Origin: Nemania diffusa
Taxonomy: Eukaryota; Ascomycota; Sordariomycetes; Xylariales; Xylariaceae
DNA length: 64,000 bases
NCBI GenBank assembly: GCA_038501195.1
Contig: JBBPUQ010000006.1
Span: 1,798,001 to 1,862,000, forward strand
Direction of reading: 5' to 3'
Shown here: piece after piece, positions 38,409-48,694 of the stretch
Numbering within the stretch: position 1 is the first letter of the stretch
Layout of the letters: every line of letters starts with the position of its first letter
Position numbers and translations under genes: made by a program
The notes under the pieces: model-generated
Told to the model about the DNA's origin: nothing
The model's database searches: none
What the model saw: only the letters and a program-made list of their open reading frames with translations

Positions 38409-38510
38409 CGTACGAAGAGATTCTAAATACAGTGTATGGGGTAAATAGCCAAAAGCCAAAAGCCAAAAGCCAAAGCGTTTGTGCGTTTGTCACTAGTGGT
38501 CCTAATGGCC
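38409..38510 (-). repeat. Right terminal inverted repeat (about 102 bp)
   Basis: Read on the minus strand it matches the left arm from its first base. It has one extra heptamer (three GGCTTTT units against two) and keeps more ancestral C and G. About four positions are C/G in the left arm but T/A here, so both arms were mutated independently. A CGTACG palindrome lies at the inner end, where the left arm reads TATATA. Confidence 0.85.
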
Positions 38511-40449
38511 CTCCATAACCTACCCAAGCACAGGGACTTGTAATAGTAATCATTAGGTAGCCACTACAGGTGCCTTGCGCACTTCACTTACTCACTTTCG
38601 GTGTCTTCGAAGCATTTATGACAACATTTTGCCAAATCATAAGGCTTTCTTGTAGCCTCTTCAGATGGGCTCCCGCCTTCCTCGTCGCCACCCTTACGAC
38701 TAGATTGTTGGTGGGTTTCTGCAGTGTTCCTTTGATCACCAGCGTCCGGTTTCCGTTTCTAAGTGACCCTTTAGTCCCTCTGCTCGAGCTTTTATACAGC
38801 TCTCCTAGTAGGTATATCCAGAAATTTGACTCTTGACTCTCGCTTCTTCGCTCGTATGGCCTCTGGCGTCAATAACTGTTCCGTGATCCTTTGACTAGAT
38901 TTCACGAGGATGTTGTGTATTAAGTTGACTTTACTTCGAGCCTTGCAGACACCCACGAGAAAGCACCAACATTGTCTCCGGCGAAGCTACTAGTCAGCAG
39001 CGAAGCTGACGTTTCTATTATGGATATATCCCTTGAATAAATAATAGAAAAAATAGACTGATAAGTGGTCTGCGGCTGTTTCTAATATCTTTGCTAGCTC
39101 ACGCGATGGCATTTACAAGCCAGAATAACAGAGAGGTCCAAAATGGAACGCGTGATTGGGTCCATGCAGAGTGTCAGGATCTGATTTAAGCTGCATTTGA
39201 GTAGCTGGTTCTAGACTGGATCTACGAACTTCACAAAGCTAGCATGCCGTTCAATTTCACGCAGTAAGACTACGCCTGTAACTTGGCTGTATAAGCCTGG
39301 ATACATGGTCCGATAGGCGCTTGTGTTCCCAGCCCAATATCATAAGGTCACTCCACCGGAATGGAAATGCCGTTTGCTCAGCTCGCTAGAACGCCTCATC
39401 TGTGTACCAAACGAATAGGCTGCAGCCCTTAATGGGACGCCTAGAGCCCAATCCAGTGGCTGGGATGCGGAACCATAAGGAGAAACCCCCCCCTCCTTCT
39501 TCCCATCCACCCCCCTGCCCATGATAGTGCCGCCAGCATACTAAGCCCTAGAAGCCAAACACCATTTAGCAGGAGGCGTAGTAATAACAATACTATTACA
39601 ACTCGACTTCCCATTAATAGGGCGATCGAAACTTCCTCGTGGAGCAGCTCAGCAGTCCGAAGTCGGGGGCGGAAGCTCATGAAGACAAGGCGCAGGCTTC
39701 TTTCTTAGTTACGTCGGCCACCACGCCCGGCCCTGAATGCACGTGGTCGTTGGCGTGAGGGAAGCGGGGATCCGTCAGGCTACGCAGACTCTGTTATTCC
39801 AGAGCGGTCCTCGCACCCCTGGCGGGCACCTGCCCTAGGTATTGGTATTGATGGCGGGATGAGACGAGGCCTGGCCTGACAACGAAAACGCAGATGCGCC
39901 ATCTCCATCATGATCACACGTGGACATCTTAATCGTGTTTAGATTAGATACGAAGCAACTTGTCGAATTATTTTAATTTCACGCAAATGGAACTCGATGA
40001 ATTTAATAGAAGCAGTTGGGAGTCCGTATTGATCTAATCTACGTAGACAGAGGAAGGTATACGCACCGACCCTCTAAGTATCATGTCTCTATAGAAGAAG
40101 GCCGTTGTCATATAGTATCGGCTGAGTGTGGACCGGAATCCTTGACTACCCCTCCTCTCTTCAACAACCTCTTCGCCATCGCCAAAATATATGGGGTATC
40201 ATTAGACTAAAGGGAAATGTATCTCTAGTAGAGAAGATACTGCTGGCTATATATGATATTATGAAGACTGAGTTTTTCGTCCAAGGTTCCTTTGGATGAA
40301 GGGTTCTTATCCATCTTTTCTATATGCCGCTAAAGCTCAACCAATTGGGTTCGGCCCTGAATATTTCTTCAGATACTTGGGACGTGTTGATTGGCATATT
40401 TAGCGCGGTGAATCGATCACTTTGCTATTTGACTATGCTTCCATTTGCG
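38511..40449. other. Intergenic spacer right of the inverted-repeat element
   Basis: About 1.9 kb without a supportable gene. Near 39,005-39,030 it holds an agcgaagctgacg block followed by cgtttctattatgga; the latter 15-mer recurs near 45,372. The stretch 39,050-39,700 may be decayed repeat DNA, because its minus-strand frames are broken by stops and no domain can be named. The segment next to 40,449 is the 3' side of the following minus-strand gene. Confidence 0.45.
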
Positions 40450-43185
40450 CTAGTACAGAAGTGCCCTAGGGATGGACCTAGTTGGTTGAGCTTTGGTGGT
40501 AAGTGGCATCACAGCCTTTCCCCCGAGTCTTCGAGATAGCTTTTGATGGGATGCTTTGGCAATTGGCGTGACCTCAGAACGCGTCCAGGGTTTCAGTTTC
40601 CTAGCAAGATCGCATTGCACTACGTGCAGGATCTTAGCATATGAAAACTTGAAGGAGTCGGTGGTGTCAATAAGAAATTGATTCAAACAAGCAAGCTTGT
40701 GCGATGGAGAAGAAGCTGATAACTGCTGTCGTGCAGTAGGGGAGGAAGTATGCTGTCGAAGTTGGGTATAACAATAACCAACTGGCAGTGGGACAATTGA
40801 GAATGATGATATAAGTGACCAAAGTTGATAGAGAGCCATGAAGAACAGAACCATCGAGGTAATGCACCTAGCAACACCTTCTGGTCCCGCTGATTGTGCA
40901 TCGCCGGTCATGTTATTGCTCTTGGTAATGGTCGCACGGGTTGAAGCGGGCGATATTACTACTGGCAGAATACCAGGCCTAGCTATCACAGATATCGCTT
41001 GCAGTGCATCGGATGACACTGTGTCGCTACTCATCACGGAAAGGTTATTCTTGGTTCCAGCCGGATTTTGGTGTTCACTGCCCGAAGTCCATGGTAAAGC
41101 CGAGCTGCGATCCCGTCCGGCAAGAGAATGTTTAGCATTAGTGTAGATTGGAACTCCAGTCACCCGCTTCTTTGGCTTGGGGGTTAATAGTGAGCTCAAG
41201 GAGCTGGGAGACGACTTCGACTTCACGTCCAATGAACTTGTTACCATCACTGAAGATGGCGTCGGCGATGGCAACGGGGTCGGGGTCGGGGAAGGTGGTT
41301 CTGCACCCGGATCTCGGTAAGTGGCGCTCTGCGATGTTGTAGTAGATCCAATGCGATGCACAACGTGCTGTGATATGATTAGCATAGGTCTGGTTGTAAA
41401 ATGTTCGCCGCCACTTACAAATTCGTCTGGCTGCTGGCCACGTATTCTCGGAGTGGAAAGGCCTCCCGCAGCTGTGTTTATTAGGCTACGCTTAGCGCTG
41501 CTTAGCTCATCCTGGCCACATGATCGGATCACGGATGATAGCGTAGATGGCGACTGGGTATGCGGCACAGAATTGACGCTGCCATGTAGCGCTGCTAGCT
41601 CTTCGTGTAATCCGGCCGCAGTACTGGCGGCGGTGCCTAGTGCGGATGGTGATCGTGATCTACGATGGTTAGACAGTGACCGCAGTCGAGCTTGCCTATG
41701 TATCGTCTCGCGTCCATAGAGGCCTTCGGATGTGACGGCTTCAAGCACATTGTCAACAATCGGCAATCCCGCCGGAATCGTATTTACTGTCGCATTGCTG
41801 GGTGTGGCTTGTCCGCTAGAAGATAGGCCACTGCTCCAAGGATCAAGCACTCCGGCTTGACTAGTAGCTCCGGCTACTGCCGTACTTTCTGACCATGGAA
41901 GCATATAGTTGGATATATTATATGCGAAGCTGTCCTCAACAGCGCCTATTATTGCATTTCGTTGATATGAGTCTACGGGCTCAATGTGGGCCACGTTGTT
42001 ACCAACTCCGAGCGGTGTCGCACTAGTAGTAGTTTCTTGCCGGGTATCTATATGCCTGTGGTAATAGTGGTCTAGTCGTTGTGGTTGGATAGGCGAGGCG
42101 GCAACTTCCCTCGCTAAGTCAAGCTCTTCGTCTAGCGATGATGATGATGGTGAATATAGGTTGAAATCCACATAATTGCTTCCAGCCTCTAGTCCTGCAG
42201 GGTCTAGGTATGGGAGTAGTGGCTTATGGTCATGGCCCACGAGAACGCCGTCGGCAATGTTCACATCCCGGTCGCGTGGAGTGATCGGTAGTTGAGACGG
42301 TGAGGTAGAAGAAGATGAGAATGATACAGTCGTGGCTGGTGAGAAGTAGCTAGCTGGATCGAGGAGGAAGTTGTAGTCGTATGGAATCATTTCCGTTGGC
42401 TCCTCGTCATACTGAATGAACTGATCCCACTCCATAGAGAAGGCATCTGCAGGAGCATTCATTGATTCGGCGAAGAATGAGTCGAGGGATTCGGATGACC
42501 CAGAGAAGATTTGATCAAGTTCGGGAGTAACTGAGGCCTGCTTGGTAGCTATCTGTGGAGGTGCCGCCGCTGGGCGAGAATTTTTGCTCGCCTTCTTGGC
42601 TATCTTTCCAGAAGTTGTGCCAGCAGAAGACCTCTTATGACTAGGATCGCACTTCGTCTTCTTTCTCTTACAAGAGTCGCAAGCCTTGATAATCCTCATT
42701 AAATGGGCATGGTCCCTCTGCTCCTTAGTTTTGCAACCACGCGACGCAGAATTTGTCACATCACGACCGTCCTTGGTCATTATCTTCATGCCTGGCAGAT
42801 TGCAGAAATCATTAGGAGAAGTAGTCTTTTTGGAGGACGAAGGAGAAACCATCCGGGGCGAGGGGTTGCCCCATTGGCTCTCGGACATGGCAGGGGAAGT
42901 ACTCGAATTCATCGTAGGAGATGTGCTGGTAGAACCAAGAGTTGGGTAAACCATGAAGAACTTGAACAAGTCGCCAGTCATCATAGCATACTCGAAGAAC
43001 TCCATAGAAACCGCTGCCCTCTTGTCAAGGATCGAGGCGTCTCCGGGAACGTAGGCGTCGATCATCTCATCTAGTTGCTGTGTTCCCATTGCAGGAAAGA
43101 ATTGCAACGGGGCACCAATGGCGGGTTGGTGGACCGAGAATCCCATTAGAGAGACAGCCGAGTTGTTGCGAGACATGGGCGACAT
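40450..43185 (-). CDS. Transcription-factor-like protein with half of a zinc cluster and a C-terminal hydrophobic segment
   Basis: Function unknown. A single open frame of 911 aa from the first in-frame ATG. The frame extends 16 codons further upstream but contains no ATG there. Residues 169-179 read CDSCKRKKTKC, exactly the first half (C-x2-C-x6-C) of a fungal Zn2Cys6 cluster. It is preceded by a basic/His-rich stretch (RGCKTKEQRDHAHLMR) and followed by DPSHKR; no second Cys triad follows, only Ser/Lys-rich sequence. Most of the protein is Ser/Thr/Pro-rich with acidic clusters, as in activation regions. Around residues 775-805 lies a strongly hydrophobic segment (MVLFFMALYQLWSLISSFSI), a candidate transmembrane helix, with about 100 basic residues-rich tail after it. 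An unrecognised intron near the 3' end cannot be excluded. Confidence 0.72.
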   Translation of the reverse strand: MSPMSRNNSAVSLMGFSVHQPAIGAPLQFFPAMGTQQLDEMIDAYVPGDASILDKRAAVSMEFFEYAMMTGDLFKFFMVYPTLGSTSTSPTMNSSTSPAMSESQWGNPSPRMVSPSSSKKTTSPNDFCNLPGMKIMTKDGRDVTNSASRGCKTKEQRDHAHLMRIIKACDSCKRKKTKCDPSHKRSSAGTTSGKIAKKASKNSRPAAAPPQIATKQASVTPELDQIFSGSSESLDSFFAESMNAPADAFSMEWDQFIQYDEEPTEMIPYDYNFLLDPASYFSPATTVSFSSSSTSPSQLPITPRDRDVNIADGVLVGHDHKPLLPYLDPAGLEAGSNYVDFNLYSPSSSSLDEELDLAREVAASPIQPQRLDHYYHRHIDTRQETTTSATPLGVGNNVAHIEPVDSYQRNAIIGAVEDSFAYNISNYMLPWSESTAVAGATSQAGVLDPWSSGLSSSGQATPSNATVNTIPAGLPIVDNVLEAVTSEGLYGRETIHRQARLRSLSNHRRSRSPSALGTAASTAAGLHEELAALHGSVNSVPHTQSPSTLSSVIRSCGQDELSSAKRSLINTAAGGLSTPRIRGQQPDEFVSGGEHFTTRPMLIISQHVVHRIGSTTTSQSATYRDPGAEPPSPTPTPLPSPTPSSVMVTSSLDVKSKSSPSSLSSLLTPKPKKRVTGVPIYTNAKHSLAGRDRSSALPWTSGSEHQNPAGTKNNLSVMSSDTVSSDALQAISVIARPGILPVVISPASTRATITKSNNMTGDAQSAGPEGVARCITSMVLFFMALYQLWSLISSFSIVPLPVGYCYTQLRQHTSSPTARQQLSASSPSHKLACLNQFLIDTTDSFKFSYAKILHVVQCDLARKLKPWTRSEVTPIAKASHQKLSRRLGGKAVMPLTTKAQPTRSIPRALLY

Positions 43186-45598
43186 AGCGAAAATTTGGTT
43201 CTTATTCACGTAGGAAATGCCGTTAGAATACACCTTGAATTAGGATTCTGATGATGAATCCAGAAGGGTATGAAGCGTGTCACCCGCACCAGTGAGCACT
43301 GGCACGTGTGTCGATCAACTGAGTTTGGCGTCGCCAACTTGAAAACCTAAACGGACACAATATATCTATATGATAGTCCGAGCCGTACGCACAAAGTTGT
43401 GAATAATGCAGGGGTAGCTAATCGGTTGCTCTTAGCTGATGATGGCCGCCAATTGCAGAAACAGAAAGGCGTATCCGAATTGGCTGGTTGGCGGATCTTG
43501 TGGTAGGGAGTCAAATATTTAGAACTGACAGCTTCTAATGGCCAATGGCTTACGGCCTCCGGTACAGATTTAGATTCAGGGTTGTGTTCAGGATGGGGGG
43601 ATGATGGGATGGTGGTAGGTAGTGCAGTATGCCTGCGTAGGGTGATACTGTGTAAGAAAGTGGGTGGGTATCGATGATACCGATGAGTGTTGCTACCGTC
43701 TCTCTGTCCCCAGAACGAGAGATGGAGAAGTTGCGTATAATCGTAATGGGATAGGTAATGGAAAACGAGGGAAAGGAAGGGAAAATGGTTGAGGTCGGGA
43801 GGGAGTCAGAAGCCGATATTTAGTTCCTGACTGAGGCCGGAGTTTGATGACTTCGAGGCACTGCATTTGACGAATCTGGGCGGAGCACGGCGCCATCTGC
43901 AAGTAAAATGCCTGGGGGGACACGGCGAGCGAAATAGGCTTAGCGTTGAATGCTTCGATTGGCGCATGGAACTGTCCCGAACCACACCTCAACCAATGAC
44001 AATGCCGCACTCGTACAGGGCCTCTCTATCGCTGGATCTATACGGGAGTACCTTGCTAGACCCGCTGTTAACATCCTCTCTACCTATGCTTTCGCCTTTT
44101 CAGCTAACATGCTAAGCCCCGATGTACTGAGGCAGCTGGGTTCCGGCTGAAAACTGGCTCGAAACTGGCCGTCAGCACAGCTGCCTGAGGCATTCATGCT
44201 TCGGCGAGCTTGAAAATCCCAAGAATGACTCAATATGATGACCCCACCTTGACTTTGTCCCTCGCAAACACCAACAATAGATGGGACGTGCACGCATTGT
44301 TGGTCATCTCGAATACCAGGTACCCCTACCTACCAATCCGCACTGTATCTTGCATGAAGCTACGAAGACCGCAAGGCTAGAGAAGAGAACATCTGAAAGA
44401 GCCTGATGAATATTTTGAATACGCAGAGCTTCGATTGCGACCTAATTTGATTGAGTTGAAGCTTACGAGATTCTTCATGGCGTAATGGGCGTATAGCGTC
44501 AATTGAAGTGAGTATGCGTAGGAAATACACTGTCATATTGATTACTTACATGGGCGCCTCTCTCTCTCTCACTCTCCAACAAGAAGGTCCTCGCAGGGTG
44601 CCGTTATGCTACCCTAGCGGTAAGCAAAGGCCCCCAAAACCGTCCATCCCGAGCCACCCTACTGTAGATATGCATAGGGTTTTCCCTCCTCCTCACACTA
44701 TAATCCCCTTCACGCGCTCTGTCGGTCTCGGTAGGTATATTCCTGCTGCGCATCCGCGCAGTCGACACCACCAAGACAGGCCAGTCTTCGACCTTATTTC
44801 ATCCCTACCCCACACCAAACCGACGGGTTCTCGGCGCGGTCTCAATCTCGAGATTCTTATAGGGTAGTGGGCAAGGTAAAGGGGGGTTACGACGCGCACG
44901 GCTGAGTCACCTTTTGTCTTATTACTTACCGCTTTGCAAGTTGCTGCCAGGTACTATGCTGCGATGCAACGTGTGTTCCGTACGTTCGAATGAGCAATCA
45001 GTTATTAAATATGATAGATGCGATGGATTAGGTACTGCAATAGATAAAATACCTTGAATAGGGTGGGTTGGTAAGTGCACCTATCCGACGTACGGTGCCT
45101 TTCTACATACGGCAGCTAGCAGTTCGCGCTATTGCATGAACCACGGGCCGTAGATACATGTTTTAGAAGGAGATAATGGGTGCCATGATGGCGGAGGCCC
45201 CGGTTCTCTATCAGCCCTATGGTAACGGGGAAGTTGTTCCATGGGGAAAGGAGGGGAAAGGAGGGGAGAAACGGGAGGGGGCGCAATAAAGTTTCCATTA
45301 CATCTTTGCATGCTACCTAGGTATCTAACCAACATTATGCTTGTCTGAGCCCCAAATGCGCGGTCCTGCCGTTTCTATTATGGACGGCTAGCGAAGCGCT
45401 TCTGATCGCCGAGGGTATAAACCACTGCCATTTTCAATCCATAACATACACCTTAGTATGTAGTCTATTCAGGCCGTCGCCAAAACTTTGTATTATGTCC
45501 CCTTTATACGCCATGCGGCAAACAAGATATAGCAATAGACACGGACGGGAAACTATCAGACAACGGCGATTTAGACAAGTAGTACGCCCTGGCGAGTG
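43186..45598. other. Intergenic spacer between the two transcription-factor-like genes
   Basis: About 2.4 kb without a supportable gene. It includes the promoter side of the gene ending at 43,185 and the 3' side of the gene ending at 45,599. A G-run cluster lies at 45,243-45,281. Open frames at 43,693-44,150 and 44,508-44,867 lack domains and are not called. Confidence 0.5.
45243..45281 (+). other. Candidate G-quadruplex sequence
   Basis: Four plus-strand runs of four or more G (GGGG, GGGG, GGGG, GGGGG) are separated by loops of about 6, 6 and 9 bases. The pattern fits a four-stack intramolecular quadruplex. It lies about 320 bp beyond the 3' end of the neighbouring minus-strand gene. The call rests on pattern only. 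Confidence 0.55.
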
Positions 45599-47419
45599 TT
45601 AGTGAGAGCTGTATCTCTGGCGCGCGGGCTCGCTTACCCCTCCATCTGCCCTGGTCCTAAGACTTCCTATCGCAATCCAGGCCACTAAGGGCGCGAGGAC
45701 TGCCAAAGCGATATACCATCTTAGGTAGTAAACCCCCGCAAGGAAAGCTAATAGAGCGCCCTGTAGTTGGACGAGGACGTGCTCCCCTCCAACGTGAAAA
45801 ATAATCAGGAGCGCTAGTAGAGGGAGAGCTAGGCCGCAGCGTGGCTTCGAGGGTGGCCGCGGTTTTCTATAAGAGTCGCAGGTGGTAGATTTAGGTCCGC
45901 TCTGACATATTGACAACGAAAGGCGGCCTCCGATGCCCCAATGTCGCATGATGTTAGTAGTGTCGGGTTGGTATCGACAACAGTTTGGCCGTCTCCCGCA
46001 CTCATGATATGTATTGTTCTTTCCCTCGCTACCATCGGTTTCATTGTTCTCATTCCCGCTGGCCGAATGCTCGTAGAACCCCGGCCTATCAGCAGAAGAG
46101 CTGTATCGAAAATTTGTGTGTTCCGTATTACTTGACCCTGGTGTGGTCATATTCCACGATGGATCAACCCAGGAGGACCTGCTCCCAGACGCCTCTGACA
46201 CAGTCACTCTCCGAGGGTTAAAGTCTGGCTGGCGTAGTGGAGCGCCAACAAACCATTTTCGCCAAGAATCGGGATTACATGTGACTGGCTCTCTGCAGGC
46301 ACGCACCTCAGTCCACTCTAGGCTCATCGCGGCACATTCTAGACATAGAGAGAATTGAGGTACGCTAGCCTGCTGGAATGGGTGGTGTTGACTCCTGAAG
46401 TGAGCAGAAAGTTGTTCAAAAGGGCCCGTCCACGTGCAGGAATCCGTAGACGCGAGTGACCCGGTCTCTTCCGTCGCGGATTGGTATTTGCACTCCCAAC
46501 GATTACGAAATGTCATTGAGCATCCTATGGCTATGATATCGTTACCTATAGCTTGCATGGGTGTAGGTGAGGGTGCCGCGGAGGGTATGAAAAACGGATC
46601 TTCATGGGGAGCCGACACAATCGCATTTACCGAGGCTGCCGATTCGATGTCAAATTTGAGCATTGGGAGAAGATTCGGGTGCACATGAGGGAGTAATTCC
46701 TGGCCAGTGGGTAACTCAGGGAAGTCGATACTATGACAGCCGGAATGAGCAGCCGGGGAGGCATCGCCGGCACCCCCAGTGCCGAATGTCCCAAGCTCGC
46801 CGAAAGAGTTTACCGACCGATCTTGAGAGGCTTTGGAGTTTTTTTCTTTGGCCCCTAACGACTGGAGGTATGCTTCCTCTAGCTTAGAGAAGTCGTGACA
46901 ATTACACTATGGTTTGTTAGTATCATCATCGCGGGCGACGTTGGATGTGCTCTTAGGTGAACTAGGACTTACAGATGTCTTTTTCGCCCGGTGGAATTTG
47001 CAGGTGAGCTTAAATTTTCTTTTGAACGCGGTTTTAGTTCTTGTTTCCATATCTAGTGGACCTCTCCTCCGGCCGCGATGTGGCTTCGACTTTGCCACCT
47101 CAGTAGTAGTGTCAGGAGAGAAAGGCGCATTGCTGTCGCCAGGATGCGAGTATACCGTGCTCGGGCTGGGAAGGCTATCACTCGTGGTACTTCGGGACAT
47201 AGGTTGTGCGTGGGGTAATTCAAGACTATTTTCTGCAACGTGGAGCTCGAAGCGCTGTCTATCCATTTCAAGCCGATTTTGGTTGTAAAACCGCTGGTAC
47301 TCAGGAGTAGGTTCGATCATAATAGTAGATTGAGTGACACTTGGCATGCTGCGTACAGACGTTTTTGGATCTGGAGGCGGGGCTAGAAGGCCCCTGTCAA
47401 TCCAGTTCGGCGAAGCCAT
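45599..47419 (-). CDS. Fungal Cys/His-motif protein with C2H2-like finger and C-terminal membrane segments, two exons
   Basis: Function unknown; domains suggest a regulator, possibly membrane-anchored. Minus-strand exons are 47419-46973 and 46906-45599. The 66 bp intron starts GTAAGT and ends CATAG; phases close, giving 584 aa. A conserved-looking basic block spans the splice: GRRRGPLDMETRTKTAF and KRKFKLTCKFHRAKKTS, then CNCHDFSKLEEAYLQ (about residues 116-164). Within it C140, H143, C150 and C152 form a C-x2-H-x6-C-x-C arrangement that exists only after splicing. A second Cys/His region at about 288-323 (WEC, then CTWTGPFEQLSAHFRSQHH) resembles an atypical C2H2 finger. Residues 506-565 contain two or three hydrophobic stretches (LALPLLALLIIFHV, ALLAFLAGVYYL, YIALAVLAPLVAWIAI). 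I recall similar GRRRG...FKLTC proteins as an uncharacterised fungal family; this is from memory, not a search. Confidence 0.75.
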
Positions 47420-48694
47420 TTTTCTTTATTTTTGTTCCCAAGGGCCAGGAAAGCGTGAAGGAAATATCGTTGCGGATGCAGTGAGTCTGGTGTTTGGAGG
47501 CTGAAGCCTAGGGCCAGGAACCTACCACACACATACACACACATACACAGCCTTGCGTCTCAGATCTTGATAGGGAATGGCCTAGAACGTCATACACGTG
47601 GAGGTGAGGGATCCAAGCTGTTTATTATTTAAATAATATGAGCTAAGGAGCATATAGAGTTGCGAAGGGGACCCAACGTATTGCTCGAGCGAAAGAAGAA
47701 AGAAGCATAGTGGATGAGGGATGGGGGCGAAACATCGTGGGCGCAAAGTGCCGAGGATGGCTGCGCCTAGTAAGTGAGGCTGACAAGGCATTATGCAAGC
47801 GGGCTTGCCTTGCGCAGTAGAGCGCGGGCGTCCGTTGTGGACACAGGAATTATTCCACAGCACAGGAGCCTGCTTATTAGCCACAGCCCATCTGCTTACC
47901 TACGTCACCCCGGAATGCCCCAATGACAGCGCATACCAAGAGTTGCACGATACCTTTATTTGGTTCTAGCGAGTATGCATATAGGTAGACACTCCCAATA
48001 GCAATGGGGCACCTGGGGACCTTCGTTGCCTGTCTTTGCTGGTGAATAACAGGGAGGGTACTAAGTTAGGGGACTTACCCAGATAGAGCAATAGCTTAGA
48101 GAAGAGACTAGGTATTCTCCCCCGTCTTAATCATTTATTCAACGCGGTTGGGAGGGTGGCACCGTCTCTGACGAAGAGTTACTTAACATTCGCGCGATGC
48201 CCACTTGAGGCCTCACATCTTATCCTGGAGTTGAGATGCGACGTATTTTGATGAATCAAAAAAATAGGTGGCATCGTATATGTGCGTCAGGTCGTTCTTG
48301 GAGGGTTGACAAGACGACTTTTGCGTTAAGCGACCCCCAATCTAACTGTGGAACTAGAGCATTGGAGTACTCCTCGGCCCCCGGCAAGGCCGTCAATGGC
48401 TGCATGCACTACAGTATAATACTCTGAACTGTCACGCATGCAGATGCGTCCACAAAACAATTCCGTCAGCACAACATGCAGTGCGCAGTACACTGATCAT
48501 ATTATTTTCCCCAAAAAAAGAAAAGAAGTAAACAGCTGTAGACAAATGGCGGACGACGGATGTTGGGAACTACTAGGTCGTAGCAATTATTACGCATTAC
48601 GCCGGTTGAGCGCGTCTCAGGCCACACACAACGAGGAACGTCCGAAGAGAGCTAAAAAATGAGGTTCGGGATGTCTTTTCAATTGCCCCCAAAG
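47420..48694. other. Intergenic spacer with CA microsatellite
   Basis: About 1.3 kb without a supportable gene. It contains a CACACACATACACACACATA microsatellite at 47,526-47,550, immediately upstream of the start of the two-exon minus-strand gene. The remainder is promoter of that gene and 3' side of the DUF2439 gene. Confidence 0.55.

Larger units (their letters stand above)
34056..38510. mobile_element. RIP-degenerated DNA transposon bounded by terminal inverted repeats
   Basis: A 4,455 bp element whose ends are inverted copies of each other, both starting GGCCATTAGGACCACTAGTG. Between the arms, about 34,150-38,408, the sequence is almost pure A+T: many 60-base lines hold zero to two G/C. 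It has no open frame and only TATATAATTA-type words and small tandem repeats. Gene content is therefore erased and the superfamily cannot be named. The arms differ only by transitions, as expected when repeat-induced point mutation converts C to T on both strands. No convincing target-site duplication is visible: acgacggta lies on the left and ctccataac on the right. It sits in a gene-free spacer between Tad2 and a transcription-factor-like gene. Element identity as a TIR-bounded repeat is strong; classification is open. Confidence 0.82.

Noticed and set aside
34043..38523. ACCTAC on both sides of the inverted-repeat element as a target-site duplication
   Set aside because: The copies are not adjacent to the termini, and ACCTA words are abundant throughout the spacers, so the match is uninformative.
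39340..39680. Minus-strand frames in the spacer as a broken transposase
   Set aside because: Frames are short, no DDE, reverse transcriptase or integrase motif is visible, and the hydrophobic run (VIVLLLLRLLLNGVWLLG) comes from simple sequence.
44508..44867. 119-codon plus-strand open frame
   Set aside because: No domain or splice-compatible neighbour; Pro/Arg/His-rich sequence typical of a chance frame in spacer.
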